DNA of 64,000 nt from Pasteurella multocida subsp. multocida OH4807 (GTDB lineage: Bacteria; Pseudomonadota; Gammaproteobacteria; Enterobacterales; Pasteurellaceae): positions 868,001-932,000 of the forward strand of contig CP004391.1 in assembly GCA_000973525.1 (NCBI GenBank), given 5' to 3'. The notes below the pieces were generated by a model that saw only the letters and a list, made by a program, of their open reading frames with translations, was not told the DNA's origin and did not search any database. This document shows positions 41,231-50,088 of the stretch, in pieces (within the stretch, counting starts at the first letter, position 1; the number at the start of each line of letters is the position of its first letter). The translations under genes were made by a program, and so were the position numbers.

Positions 41231-41842
41231 ATGTATTTTTTTAATAAAAAAGATAACGGTTTCTATGTTGACGGCATTCATGAAATCACAAACGATATGA
41301 TTGAAATCACAGAAGAACGTTATAGAGAATTAGTTAACGGTCAGACAAACGGAAAGATCATTACAAGCGATGAAAACGGTCCAATTTTGGTTGAACCAGC
41401 ACCGTCTAAATTTCATGAACTAGTTAATGGTGAGTGGGTTATTACGCAAGAAAAACAAACTCAACTCAAGCGTGAACTCATTAAAAATCTGGTTGATAGT
41501 GTTGATGATACAGCAGCCAGCATTAGTGCAAAATGGACTCGATTTGCTGAAGAATATAAAGAACGTGAGGCGGCAGCGATTGCATTTAAAGAAGCGAATT
41601 TTAATGGCGAGGTAAGCATTTATATATCAAGTTTTGCAACAGTCGCAGGTCTTGATAATAAATCTGCGTCACTTCTGATTCTCAAGCAAGCAGAGGGCTT
41701 ACGCGCATTGCAAGAACAGCTTGCAGTTCAGCGAATGCGTAAGTATGAGTTAAGGCATGATGAGTTGAGTGATGAAGAACTGCAAAATATTCATGATGAT
41801 ATTATTTCAAAAATGCGACAGCTAGCGGAGGCACAACAATGA
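41231..41842 (+). CDS. tfa: Tail fibre assembly protein
   Basis: A Caudo_TAP/Tfa-type chaperone: GFYVDGIHEITNDMIEITEERYRELVNGQTNGKIITSDENGPILVEP at the N-terminus, then a conserved linker and a helical C-terminal domain. ATG 41231 is preceded by AAAAAAAGGGGGGG, which doubles as the ribosome site. It should help fold or trimerise the upstream fibre. Confidence 0.85.
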   Translation: MYFFNKKDNGFYVDGIHEITNDMIEITEERYRELVNGQTNGKIITSDENGPILVEPAPSKFHELVNGEWVITQEKQTQLKRELIKNLVDSVDDTAASISAKWTRFAEEYKEREAAAIAFKEANFNGEVSIYISSFATVAGLDNKSASLLILKQAEGLRALQEQLAVQRMRKYELRHDELSDEELQNIHDDIISKMRQLAEAQQ

Positions 41843-42300
41843 CGGAAAGTAAGGTTTACTTAGCGTTGTATAAAGGACGAAAAAAAGGGAGCAATCTTAC
41901 TGCACTTTTGGCTAGATTCTCTGACTGGCTCACTCGAAAGCTCACTAAAGGCGAATATTCACATTGTGAGATTGTGCTTGTTAATGACGGTCGTACGATC
42001 TGTTATTCTTCATCTGTTCGCGATGGCGGTGTACGCAAAAAAGAAATGATCTTAGATCATGAAAAGTGGGACTTGATTACGCTTGAAAAAGTGAGTGAGT
42101 TTCAAGTGCGACAATATTTCGAAAAAACGAAAGGTGCAAGATATGACTTTTGGGGGGCACTCGGAATTGTACTTGGAATCAAGCAAAAACGCAGCAAGTT
42201 CTTTTGTAGTGAATGGTGCTTCAATGCAATCAAGAATAGTGATCAAGGTTGGCGATTTAGTCCAAACGATTTAAACGAGATTTTTAGAAATTACAACTAA
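41839..42300 (+). CDS. Permuted papain-fold (NlpC/P60-like) enzyme
   Basis: The 153-residue protein has His before Cys: EYSHCEIVL then KRSKFFCSEWCFNAI, the circularly permuted order of YiiX/LRAT-like papain-fold enzymes. Possible substrates are peptidoglycan stem peptides or acyl chains. It overlaps the fibre chaperone gene by 4 bp and is last in the late operon, so it may be a virion-associated or lysis accessory enzyme. Confidence 0.65.
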   Translation: MTESKVYLALYKGRKKGSNLTALLARFSDWLTRKLTKGEYSHCEIVLVNDGRTICYSSSVRDGGVRKKEMILDHEKWDLITLEKVSEFQVRQYFEKTKGARYDFWGALGIVLGIKQKRSKFFCSEWCFNAIKNSDQGWRFSPNDLNEIFRNYN

Positions 42301-42302
42301 AC

Positions 42303-42330
42303 AAAAGGGCGTTTAGCCCTTTTTGTTTTG
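42303..42330 (+). terminator. Terminator of the late operon
   Basis: Stem AAAGGGC/GCCCTTT with GTTTA loop, followed by TTGTTTTG. It separates the late genes from the oppositely oriented accessory operon. Confidence 0.85.
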
Positions 42331-42349
42331 TCTTAAGTTCAGTTATATA

Positions 42350-43009
42350 TTAATCTTTCCAATAAGATTCAGAATAGATCACGTCATAAATTAAACGTCT
42401 AAATTCTTCTGGATTTTCAAAATCATATCTATAAATAAACTTTCTTGATTTATGAAAATCTGAATGATCATTCAAAACAAGCAAATCACCATTTGCTCTA
42501 TAATATTTAATCTCAAGAATAAGGTGTAAAAAAATTCGAGATTGAGGGTGCTCTACATACTCATTGTATGTATCAATAGCTTTTTGAATTTTTATATTGT
42601 TCTGTGTTCTTATATCGTCATCATCTTCTTTTAAAAGAAAATCAAATGATGTTTTTGCAATATCAAAATTTAAGCTATCTAAGCAAGTTTCTTCAACTGA
42701 TGCTCTTGTGTTTTTTGGCGGTGTCGCCACTACATATGAATTGACTCTTATATAATCATCGTCTTTAATCCAGTTCGGCATAAAATCATACTTAAAATAT
42801 TCCTCAAAAGATTCTTTTTGATAGATTGGATTCTTTTTCAGAAAACAATCTATATGGACATCATTTACATTGACTATGTTTAATTCGCTATCATATTCAA
42901 TAGCGAATAACTGATAGTTCTTAATATTTCGACCACAAAGCCAATCAGATGGCTCATCTGTCGTGGAGTATTTTTTTCCATTGATTATAAAGAAATTGAG
43001 TTTTCTCAT
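42350..43009 (-). CDS. Accessory-island protein of unknown function (219 aa)
   Basis: No family recognised. The protein is acidic and soluble (LLKEDDDDIRTQNNIK; KYYRANGDLLVLNDHSDFHKSRKFIYRYDFENPEEFRRLI). It has its own promoter, almost identical to the one heading the five-gene island. The first codons (ATG AGA A) belong to the duplicated block, suggesting that promoter duplication captured this gene into the same regulon. AGGAG precedes the ATG. Confidence 0.6.
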   Translation of the reverse strand: MRKLNFFIINGKKYSTTDEPSDWLCGRNIKNYQLFAIEYDSELNIVNVNDVHIDCFLKKNPIYQKESFEEYFKYDFMPNWIKDDDYIRVNSYVVATPPKNTRASVEETCLDSLNFDIAKTSFDFLLKEDDDDIRTQNNIKIQKAIDTYNEYVEHPQSRIFLHLILEIKYYRANGDLLVLNDHSDFHKSRKFIYRYDFENPEEFRRLIYDVIYSESYWKD

Positions 43010-43035
43010 TTTGAGTCTCCTTTGTTCTGTTTATG

Positions 43036-43068
43036 TGTATATTGTACAATATACATTCATTAAGTCAA
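43036..43068 (-). promoter_or_regulatory. Duplicated promoter with 20-bp perfect palindrome (copy 1)
   Basis: On the minus strand TTGACT (43063-43068) and TACAAT (43041-43046) are 16 bp apart. The palindrome TGTATATTGTACAATATACA (43036-43055) covers the -10 box, an ideal repressor operator. The -35 box overlaps the stop codon of the ribbon-helix-helix gene. The surrounding ~72 bp (43003-43074) match 46276-46347 with about four differences. Confidence 0.88.
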
Positions 43069-43268
43069 GCGTTTTTTTCGAAAAAATCTAATAGTTTTTT
43101 CAAAGCTTCTGGTCTGCTGCAGTTCTCTTTTTCACATACAGAATCAAATCGATTCACTAACTCTTCTGAGACGCTAAGACGAATAGACTTATAATGCTTC
43201 TTCGCATAAGCATTTGCATTTGCTGAGATGTCTTTCTTTCTCTTTTCTGATAATTTTTCATAAGTCAT
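43065..43268 (-). CDS. Ribbon-helix-helix-like DNA-binding protein (67 aa)
   Basis: Basic N-terminus, then KSIRLSVSEELVNRFDSVCEKENCSRPEALKKLLDFFEKN, which has the strand-helix-helix pattern of Arc/MetJ-type repressors. The start overlaps the methyltransferase stop by 4 bp (ATGA type). Its likely targets are the two 20-bp palindromes, one just below its own stop and one heading the operon. Confidence 0.72.
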   Translation of the reverse strand: MTYEKLSEKRKKDISANANAYAKKHYKSIRLSVSEELVNRFDSVCEKENCSRPEALKKLLDFFEKNA

Positions 43269-43900
43269 TCTATAATCTCCATTTCTTTTCTTGTTCCAAA
43301 TGTCAATGCTTTTATTTGATTTTTCATGATGTTAAACGCCTCTTTGTCTTTCTCAATCATGTAGAAGTCTTTGATATTATGCTCTAAACACGCGATTGCA
43401 GTTGTTCCGCTGCCAGCAAACAGATCTAACACACTCTCAACATCGAAACTACCAACAAGATCGTTGATCATGTTTTGATTTTTCTGATATTTATAAACAA
43501 GATCGGTTTTTGGTGCATGAAAAATACTTGGAAAATACGCGGTTTTCTCATCGCTATACGTGTCATAGCGTTGCACTCTGCGTCTGTCAAATACTGATTT
43601 CTCACCACGTTTTCTGAAATACATCACGTTGCTATGCACAATGTGTGGTTGTTGATAGCTTTTATTTTTTGTCGGTGTCATATGACTAATAACAAGTTGA
43701 AATGCGAAATCTAGATCACTTAATTTATACAAATCTAACGCTTGATGCATTGAGCAAATCAAGACTAAGTGTTTATAGTCGAAGTTGTTTAATACCTTTA
43801 ATAAATCTTCACCGCTCATTTCAAAAGGAGGGTCAGTAAATATCATATCGACAGATGGCAGTTCTACGTTTGCGCTGTCCGCATTGATTAATTTAATCAT
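43265..43900 (-). CDS. Small beta-class DNA methyltransferase (N6-adenine or N4-cytosine)
   Basis: DPPF (residues 23-26) precedes the AdoMet motif DLFAGSGTT (159-167), the circular order of beta-class amino-methyltransferases. At 211 residues it is short, with a compact recognition part around residues 75-140 (TPTKNKSYQQPHIVHSNVMYFRKRGEKS). It overlaps the helicase gene and the RHH gene by 4 bp each, so the three are translated together. No endonuclease is recognisable nearby. Confidence 0.88.
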   Translation of the reverse strand: MIKLINADSANVELPSVDMIFTDPPFEMSGEDLLKVLNNFDYKHLVLICSMHQALDLYKLSDLDFAFQLVISHMTPTKNKSYQQPHIVHSNVMYFRKRGEKSVFDRRRVQRYDTYSDEKTAYFPSIFHAPKTDLVYKYQKNQNMINDLVGSFDVESVLDLFAGSGTTAIACLEHNIKDFYMIEKDKEAFNIMKNQIKALTFGTRKEMEIIE

Positions 43901-45624
43901 AGTTTCACACCTGTTTTTTCTTCATAGATTTTTTGCACTGCACTTTTTGCATCTGCTTTTTTGTTGCTTTGCGCAAAAGTTATAAAGTGCGGTAGATAAA
44001 AATTAAAATCATTGAGTTTATATTTATGTACGCTCATAAATTCATTATATTGACGAGCTGTTAGCATCGTTTTTAATTGCTCGCAGAACACATTAAAAAA
44101 CTCTTTTGTTTTGTTGCCGACAAGCGTTGTCGCAAATAAAATAAACACGTCTTGATATGTCTCATTGAGCAGACGTTCTTTTTCAGCTCTAGCTTCTTGC
44201 TCAAGTCGCAACTTTTCAGCAATCTGCAATGCTTTGCGATGTTTTTCTACAAGTTTTGCATCATAAAAATAAGATTTAATAAACGGAACTTCAGAACTCG
44301 CTTTAAAATTAGGCGTTTTACTGCCACACTCTGGACAATTGTCTAATGTAATGCTGTAAATGTGTCCGCAGCAATTGCAGAAAATAAAAGGTTTTCTCAT
44401 CTTTGAATTTATTTTTATATTTTCCCAATCCACATGATCGGACGGTAAGCCATGCTTGGCTATGTTGTAACCCGTCAAGTCGATGATTTTAGCCATTTTA
44501 CCAGCGCGTGGGCGCAAGACACGTCCGCATATCTGACGGTACAAGCCAAAACTTCTGATTTTTCTTTTTAAAATCAAAATGTCAGCATCTGGCACATCAA
44601 AGCCTTCACTTATCATATCAACTGCAATTAGCACTTTGATTTTCTTATTCTCAAAGAAATCAAGAATGCGCTGAATTTCATATTGCGGTAGCTCGCTATG
44701 AATCACTTCAGCAGAGACACCATACTTCCTCATTATGCGTAATTCATCGTTTGCATTCATGATGCGCGGTACAATTAAGATAGCTTGCTTGCCTTTTCCG
44801 TAGTGCAGATATGCGCCGACTGGCGAAGCGGCAACATACAACTCTTGTGATTTTTTCTTATAAAAATCTTCGTTCTTTTTTAAATTTTTAAGTAATGATA
44901 AACCGCTATATTGTTCATATATTTTTGACTCACTATTTTTAAAATCTTGTCTATTTTTCTGTTGTATCACATCATCAAGCGGTGTGTTGTAGTTCACGCC
45001 AGACATTGCGATATATGCTTTATATTCACTCAAATAGCCTTCGGCTATTAATCGCTCTGTACCGTTTTGTTGATAGCCTTCTGCTTGTACAATGCGATCA
45101 AAAAAGCCGTTGAATTTTTTAATTAGCGGTAGCCCATCGTTGCGCACTGGCGTTGCCGTAAAGCCAATGCAGCGACCGCCAACGGCGTTTAACATTGTCT
45201 CCCACTTGTTATCTTCTGCGAAGTGATGCGCTTCATCAATTAAGATGATGTACTCTTTTGAGAAGTCAAAGTGCAACTTCTCACGCTTAAAGTGAGAGTT
45301 CCACGTATCAATAGACACGAGCACAAGATGAGAGCGAGGAGAAATAAAATGCGCGCCGTGCTTATTGACATTATTTGTTGCACAAGTGCGTTTTGTCGCA
45401 CTTGAAGCCATAATTCTGTGAGTTAAACCGAATGCCGCCAGTTTCTCACTGGCTTGTTTAACGAGCACGTTGCGATGACAGACAATCACAACTTGCTTGT
45501 AATGTTCAGCAAGTTTAGCGATGATGGGAGTTTTGCCTGCCCCAGTATCTAGCTGCACTAAATCATTAGTACAGCTAGAAATGAGTTGTTGGAGGATGCT
45601 TTCTTGATAATTACGAAGTTTCAT
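43897..45624 (-). CDS. DEAD/DEAH-box helicase with C-terminal zinc ribbon
   Basis: A superfamily 2 helicase of 575 residues: Walker A GAGKT (28-32), DEAH (130-133), motif III-like FTATP (155-159), and motif VI QICGRVLRPR (364-373). A four-Cys zinc element follows (Cys416, Cys419, Cys430, Cys433), then a coiled coil (LRLEQEARAEKERL) and an unrecognised C-terminus. It resembles SSL2/XPB-type phage helicases. No nuclease motif was seen. An uptake word lies at 43985. Confidence 0.88.
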   Translation of the reverse strand: MKLRNYQESILQQLISSCTNDLVQLDTGAGKTPIIAKLAEHYKQVVIVCHRNVLVKQASEKLAAFGLTHRIMASSATKRTCATNNVNKHGAHFISPRSHLVLVSIDTWNSHFKREKLHFDFSKEYIILIDEAHHFAEDNKWETMLNAVGGRCIGFTATPVRNDGLPLIKKFNGFFDRIVQAEGYQQNGTERLIAEGYLSEYKAYIAMSGVNYNTPLDDVIQQKNRQDFKNSESKIYEQYSGLSLLKNLKKNEDFYKKKSQELYVAASPVGAYLHYGKGKQAILIVPRIMNANDELRIMRKYGVSAEVIHSELPQYEIQRILDFFENKKIKVLIAVDMISEGFDVPDADILILKRKIRSFGLYRQICGRVLRPRAGKMAKIIDLTGYNIAKHGLPSDHVDWENIKINSKMRKPFIFCNCCGHIYSITLDNCPECGSKTPNFKASSEVPFIKSYFYDAKLVEKHRKALQIAEKLRLEQEARAEKERLLNETYQDVFILFATTLVGNKTKEFFNVFCEQLKTMLTARQYNEFMSVHKYKLNDFNFYLPHFITFAQSNKKADAKSAVQKIYEEKTGVKL

Positions 45625-45628
45625 TTTT

Positions 45629-46282
45629 TTATCTTCTTGACGGCAATACGTGTTTGTATTTCTCGATCCAGTAGCTTGCTTTTTCAGATTTTAAGCCTCG
45701 TCCAAGATCTTTTTCGCTCATTGTCTCTAGGCAACGTTTACGAATACGTTCTGCCCACTCGATTTGTTTTGGCGTACCTTTTAACGCTGGTAAGCCCATG
45801 ATTTTTGCGGTTTGCGCTGTTTTTTCTGCTTCTTCAATTAATGCCGCATTTTCTAATGCTTCGATTGCTGCTTCGATTTCTTCTTGCGCAATCTCTGCGT
45901 TGCGAACTGCTTTCAAAAAGCGAGCATTAGAGATGTTATCTAAGTTTTGAGCCAACTCTTCTACCGCATCAAATAACCATGTGATTCTATTTTCAAGAGG
46001 AATTGAGTTAATTGCTTCTTGTGACTCATATAAACAAGAGTTTGCTACGCTTGGAAAGCGTTCTCTATTCGCTTGTCTTGTGTCGAAATCGCCGTTGTAT
46101 ACTTCAGCCAAGTATTGAGAATTGAGCATTGCTTCTAAATCAGATGCTCTTAAATTGTTTTTTCTGTTTGTTGCAAGAATTGCAAACGCATATACAGCTA
46201 ATAAATGATCATTAGCTTCAAATCGTCTTGTGTTGACGATTGTGTTTAATTTATCTTTTGCTGCTTTAGTTAAAGTTCTCAT
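45629..46282 (-). CDS. First gene of the helicase-methyltransferase operon (217 aa), unknown
   Basis: An all-helical soluble protein. A middle segment is Ala/Glu-rich (NAEIAQEEIEAAIEALENAALIEEAEKTAQTAK). The C-terminal part contains ALKGTPKQIEWAERIRKRCLETM, a TPKQIxWAExIR-type motif seen in various phage and mobile-element proteins whose role I do not know. It is 4 bp from the helicase gene. AAAGGAGACTCAAA precedes the ATG. Confidence 0.65.
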   Translation of the reverse strand: MRTLTKAAKDKLNTIVNTRRFEANDHLLAVYAFAILATNRKNNLRASDLEAMLNSQYLAEVYNGDFDTRQANRERFPSVANSCLYESQEAINSIPLENRITWLFDAVEELAQNLDNISNARFLKAVRNAEIAQEEIEAAIEALENAALIEEAEKTAQTAKIMGLPALKGTPKQIEWAERIRKRCLETMSEKDLGRGLKSEKASYWIEKYKHVLPSRR

Positions 46283-46308
46283 TTTGAGTCTCCTTTTTTC
46301 TGTTTATG

Positions 46309-46341
46309 TGTATATTGTACAATATACATTAAAGAAGTCAA
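46309..46341 (-). promoter_or_regulatory. Duplicated promoter with 20-bp perfect palindrome (copy 2, operon head)
   Basis: TTGACT (46336-46341), 16-bp spacer and TACAAT (46314-46319) on the minus strand, with the same palindrome at 46309-46328. It drives the 217-aa gene, helicase, methyltransferase and RHH gene. The interval 46342-46592 up to attR holds no gene I trust. Confidence 0.88.
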
Positions 46342-46592
46342 GCGTTTTTTTAAGCGTTTTTGATAAAACATCAAAAATGTGACATTTATCACAAAATTAA
46401 TTTTGAGATTATTGATTTTAAATTTTAAAGACTGTTTGAATTTTATATTGTAGATGTGCCACAAATGTACCATAAAAGGTACCATTTAATGCTAAAAGAT
46501 ATGAATATTTGACGTGTAAAATTCTGTGATTGGCTTTGTAAGTCATTGAGTTAATTTGTTATTTAATATTTAACTATAAATAAAGCTACGCA

Positions 46593-46638
46593 CTTCTAAG
46601 CCGTAGGTCATTGGTTCGAATCCAATAGGGCGTGCCAT
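46593..46638 (+). repeat. attR core (46-bp direct repeat, displaced tRNA-Arg 3' half)
   Basis: Identical to 2121-2166. Only the anticodon-loop-to-CCA half is present, so no second functional tRNA is made. It marks the right end of the prophage. Confidence 0.93.
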
Positions 46639-47021
46639 ATTTATACACTTTATTATATAACTTTAAAAAGTTTTTAACTTAATACTCAAAGAGATAATTC
46701 TTATCTTATATAGTTTTCCCCCTCTGAAATCGCCAGTCTATTCTCTATTTATCACTACTGAATTTTACTACCAGCTTTTAACTAAAGGCTAAAAAGGAAG
46801 AGTTTGCCCCAACACCAAAAACTCCAAAAAGATTAGTAGATAAATTTTAACACCCAAAAGTAAATTAATGTAAATTTAGAGTAAATTGCATACATAAAAC
46901 GTATATATTTTGTATAGACTCATTAAATTATTTGTATATAATAAGTACGTCTTCTATCCAAGAGACAAACAACTTGAGGGTTAAATAGTATTTAACATAT
47001 CTTAATAATTAAGGATTTTAT
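46639..47021. other. AT-rich intergenic region between attR and the adhesin gene
   Basis: No gene seen. A short stem AACTTT/AAAGTT followed by TTT (46659-46675) may be the original tRNA-operon terminator displaced by the phage. The stretch 46860-46960 is very AT-rich and probably contains the adhesin promoter; no box pair stands out clearly. Confidence 0.4.
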
Positions 47022-48232
47022 ATGCAAAACAAACATAATATTTTTACACTAGCACTTTTAACACTGATCAGTTCAATGAGTTATTCTGCTATCGATACCA
47101 AAGGAAACATTAGTGAAGGTACTGATGCTGGAAAAATGTAGATGGAGAGAACAATATTGCTCTTTCTGCAAAAGCAGGTCAAAATGTCACCGGTAATACT
47201 AACGTAGCTCTTTCTGCACAAGCAGGTCAACATGTAACTGGGACAAATAATATAGCTATCTCTTTTAAAGCTGGTCAACATGTAAATGGTAACAGTAATA
47301 TAGGTATAGGACGTCAAGCGGGCTCAACTGTTACGGGTTCATTTAATATTGCTCATGGCTATGGCGCAGGGCAAAAGGTAGACGGTTTTTCAAATATAAG
47401 CACTGGCACCTATAGTGGAGTGAACACAACTGGTATTGCTAATATTTCGAATGGTGCATACGCTGGACAAACTGTTGAAGGAAACGGAAATATAGCTACA
47501 GGTAACGCTGCTGGTGTGGGAATAAAAGGGGATAATAATATTGCTATTGGAAATGGTGCTGGAACTGTTGCTAATGTAGAAAAATTCATAAATGGCGGTC
47601 ATACACCAAAATCTAAGCTTAACGATAATACAATTAACACCCCAAAACGCACTATCAGCCGTTCTGTAAGTGTAGGGACTAAAGCAATCTCCATGGAAGA
47701 TGATGCAGTTTCATTAGGTAGCTATTCTGTAGCTGATACAGCTAAAGGCAGCGTAGGATTCTTAGCAGAGGGTAATGATCAGAAAGATGCAACTTGGAAA
47801 TCAACTCATGCGGGAGTATCTGTCGGTAAAGACAGCAAAAATCCAGCAGAAAGAATCACACGACAAATCCATAATCTTGCAGCAGGTACAAAAGATACTG
47901 ATGCCGTGAATGTTGCACAACTTCGTAAAGTGGATGATAGAATATCTCACCTCAGAATTGACTTTAACCATTTAGAAAATCAGCTTAATCGCATGAACGC
48001 TAATTTAAAAGCTGGTATTGCTGGGGCTACAGCAATAGCAAACTTACCACAAGTTTTCCGTAACGGTCAGTCGATGGTTTCTGTCGCTGTTGGTTCTTAT
48101 AGAGGTCAATCAGCTGTAGCATTTGGAGTTAGCCGTATGGCAGATAATTCACCAATTGTATTTAAAGCATCCGGTAGTGCGAACTCACGAGGCCACTACA
48201 ATGTTGGTGCTGGTATTGGTTGGGGTTGGTAA
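47022..48232 (+). pseudogene. Short trimeric autotransporter adhesin (YadA/Hia-type), off by one base
   Basis: ATG 47022 opens a signal peptide (MQNKHNIFTLALLTLISSMSYSA), then the frame hits TAG after GTDAGKM. Restoring one A in the A5 run at 47132-47136 gives ...DAGKNVDGENNIALSAKAGQ and an open frame of 403 residues. It has six or more 14-residue YadA-head repeats (NxxIAxSxxAGQxVxG), a neck and stalk segment, and the YadA anchor (IAGATAIANLPQV... GQSAVAFGVSRM... YNVGAGIGWGW). It could be phase-variable, decayed, or a sequencing error. The chromosome-encoded gene sits just outside the prophage. Confidence 0.82.
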
Positions 48233-48341
48233 TTTAATCGCATATCAATAAATTACTACATTAGTATGCGGTAGAGTTTGTTTTATCGCATACTATATTG
48301 AACAATTGATTTATCTACTTATTCCTAAAACACTCCAAAAT

Positions 48342-48373
48342 AAAAATGGAAAGTTGTTATACTTTCCATTTTT
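48342..48373. terminator. Bidirectional terminator between the adhesin and lipA
   Basis: AAAAATGGAAAGT and ACTTTCCATTTTT form a 13-bp perfect stem with a 6-nt loop, ending in a T-run. It serves convergent genes. Confidence 0.88.
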
Positions 48374-48388
48374 GTTTGTCTAGTATGA

Positions 48389-49351
48389 TTATTTCACGAT
48401 TTCACCTTTAGCTTGTAGATCTGCATGATAAGATGAACGAACAAACGGTCCACAAGCGGCATGCTCAAATCCCATTGCCTGCGCTTTATCACGAAATTCA
48501 TCAAACTCTGCTGGCGGCACGTAACGTGCAACAGGTAAATGATGGCGACTTGGCTGTAAATATTGTCCTAAAGTCAGCATAGTTACGCCATGATCGCGAA
48601 GATCTTGCATTACCTGCAGAATTTCCTCATTCGTTTCACCTAAGCCAACCATTAACCCAGACTTTGTTGGAATATGTGGAAACATGGTTTTAAAATCTTT
48701 CAAAAGTTTTAACGACCACTCATAATCTGCCCCAGGACGAATTTCACGATATAAACGGGGCACATTCTCTAAATTGTGATTAAATACATCAGGTGGGTTA
48801 TCTTTCAATTTATCTAATGCCTGTTCAATTCTTCCACGGAAATCTGGCACCAAAATTTCAATTTTGATTTCGGGGTTCAGCTTACGAATTTCTTTTACAC
48901 ATTCGGCAAAATGTCCTGCGCCACGATCAGGCAAATCATCTCGGTCTACAGAAGTAATCACCACATAACGTAGTTTCATATCCTGAATAGTTTCGGCTAA
49001 TTTACGCGGTTCTTCTGGATCAGGCGGAAGGGGTTTACCATGTGCCACGTCACAGAAAGGGCAACGACGGGTACAAATCGCTCCTAAGATCATGAAAGTT
49101 GCCGTACCATGATTAAAACACTCATGCAAATTAGGGCAAGATGCCTCTTCACACACGGAATGTAATCCATGGCGACGCATGCCATTTTTGATACTATCAA
49201 TTTTTGCAGAGTTCGCAGGTAACTTGATTTTCATCCAATCAGGCTTTTTCAATAGCTCTTGATTAGGATCGATATTTTTCACAGGGATAATGGACGTTTT
49301 TGCAGCATCACGATATTTTACGCCACGTTCCATTTTAAAAGATGTGCCCAT
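48389..49351 (-). CDS. lipA: Lipoyl synthase
   Basis: A 320-residue radical-SAM enzyme: the auxiliary-cluster Cys set [12 protein letters not shown], the radical-[12 protein letters not shown], and the C-terminal RSSYHAD serine ligand. It inserts two sulfurs into octanoyl chains on E2 and H proteins. Lies at the end of the lip/cell-shape gene cluster, downstream of lipB. Confidence 0.97.
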   Translation of the reverse strand: MGTSFKMERGVKYRDAAKTSIIPVKNIDPNQELLKKPDWMKIKLPANSAKIDSIKNGMRRHGLHSVCEEASCPNLHECFNHGTATFMILGAICTRRCPFCDVAHGKPLPPDPEEPRKLAETIQDMKLRYVVITSVDRDDLPDRGAGHFAECVKEIRKLNPEIKIEILVPDFRGRIEQALDKLKDNPPDVFNHNLENVPRLYREIRPGADYEWSLKLLKDFKTMFPHIPTKSGLMVGLGETNEEILQVMQDLRDHGVTMLTLGQYLQPSRHHLPVARYVPPAEFDEFRDKAQAMGFEHAACGPFVRSSYHADLQAKGEIVK

Positions 49352-49426
49352 TTTACTTCCTTCCTCGAATCAGGTAATCTGAAAAGTGCGGTCTTGTTTC
49401 ATGACTTTTCAAATTTCGTTGATATG

Positions 49427-50083
49427 TTAAAATTTTGTTGCATTATATCCTAATAATTGGGCAAAGTGTGTAACTAATTTAGGGGCAACTTTTTCGCAAG
49501 TAGCTTCCGAGCGTTCAATAAAATCCGCTAATTGACACATTTCTAGTCCAGAATAGCCGCAAGGATTAATAAAATGGAAAGGCGATAAATCCATATTAAT
49601 ATTGAAGGCAAGCCCGTGAAATGAACAACCTTTACGGATTCTCAATCCTAAAGAACAAATTTTCTTTTCGTTAATGTACACACCTGGGGCATCTGGCTTT
49701 GGATAAGCTTGAATATGATAATCCGCCAGTGTATTAACGACAGCCTGTTCAAGAGTAGTCACTAAATCGCGCACCGTCAAATCGCGTCCAAGCGTTTTTT
49801 GGCGTTTAATATCAATAAGGACATACATCACTTGCTGACCTGGTCCATGATAAGTGATTTGCCCGCCTCGATCTGACTGAACAACAGGAATCGCCGTTTG
49901 CTGCAATAAATGCTCTGCTTTTCCCGCCTGTCCTTGTGTGAATACCGCAGGATGTTGTACTAACCAAATTTCATCTTGTGTGTCCGCACCACGTTCATCA
50001 GTAAACGTTTGCATCTGATGCCACACGGCTTGGTAATCTTGCATACCTAATTGGCGTACCACAAGGGTCATTGCTTCACTCAT
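49427..50083 (-). CDS. lipB: Octanoyltransferase
   Basis: LipB at 218 residues: the catalytic Lys/Cys region ([31 protein letters not shown], with Cys in NPCGY) and the [13 protein letters not shown] motif. It moves octanoate from acyl-ACP to lipoyl domains, the step before LipA. 75 bp upstream of lipA. An uptake word lies between the two genes near 49384. Confidence 0.97.
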   Translation of the reverse strand: MSEAMTLVVRQLGMQDYQAVWHQMQTFTDERGADTQDEIWLVQHPAVFTQGQAGKAEHLLQQTAIPVVQSDRGGQITYHGPGQQVMYVLIDIKRQKTLGRDLTVRDLVTTLEQAVVNTLADYHIQAYPKPDAPGVYINEKKICSLGLRIRKGCSFHGLAFNINMDLSPFHFINPCGYSGLEMCQLADFIERSEATCEKVAPKLVTHFAQLLGYNATKF

Positions 50084-50088
50084 TTTTA

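Larger units (their letters stand above)
2121..46638. mobile_element. Complete lambda-like (siphovirus) prophage in tRNA-Arg
   Basis: The element is about 44.5 kb, bounded by a 46-bp perfect direct repeat. It contains integrase, excisionase candidate, CI/Cro switch, replication, lysis, terminase, head, tail and accessory modules in the standard lambdoid order. All essential structural and lysis genes are open. The cos-like site, the G/T frameshift heptamer, CI operators and replication iterons all look intact, so it may be inducible. The only broken gene seen inside it is a 34-codon ORF at 9598-9701. Confidence 0.95.

Noticed and set aside
46279..46485. A 68-codon minus-strand ORF ahead of the helicase operon
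   Set aside because: It covers the palindromic promoter, is very AT-biased and reads as low-complexity Lys/Asn/Phe; no ribosome site.
46593..46638. A second tRNA-Arg
   Set aside because: Only the 3' half is present; it is the attR crossover repeat.
46700..47000. A small RNA or gene in the AT-rich gap before the adhesin
   Set aside because: Neither an ORF with a ribosome site nor a stable hairpin with a promoter could be supported.
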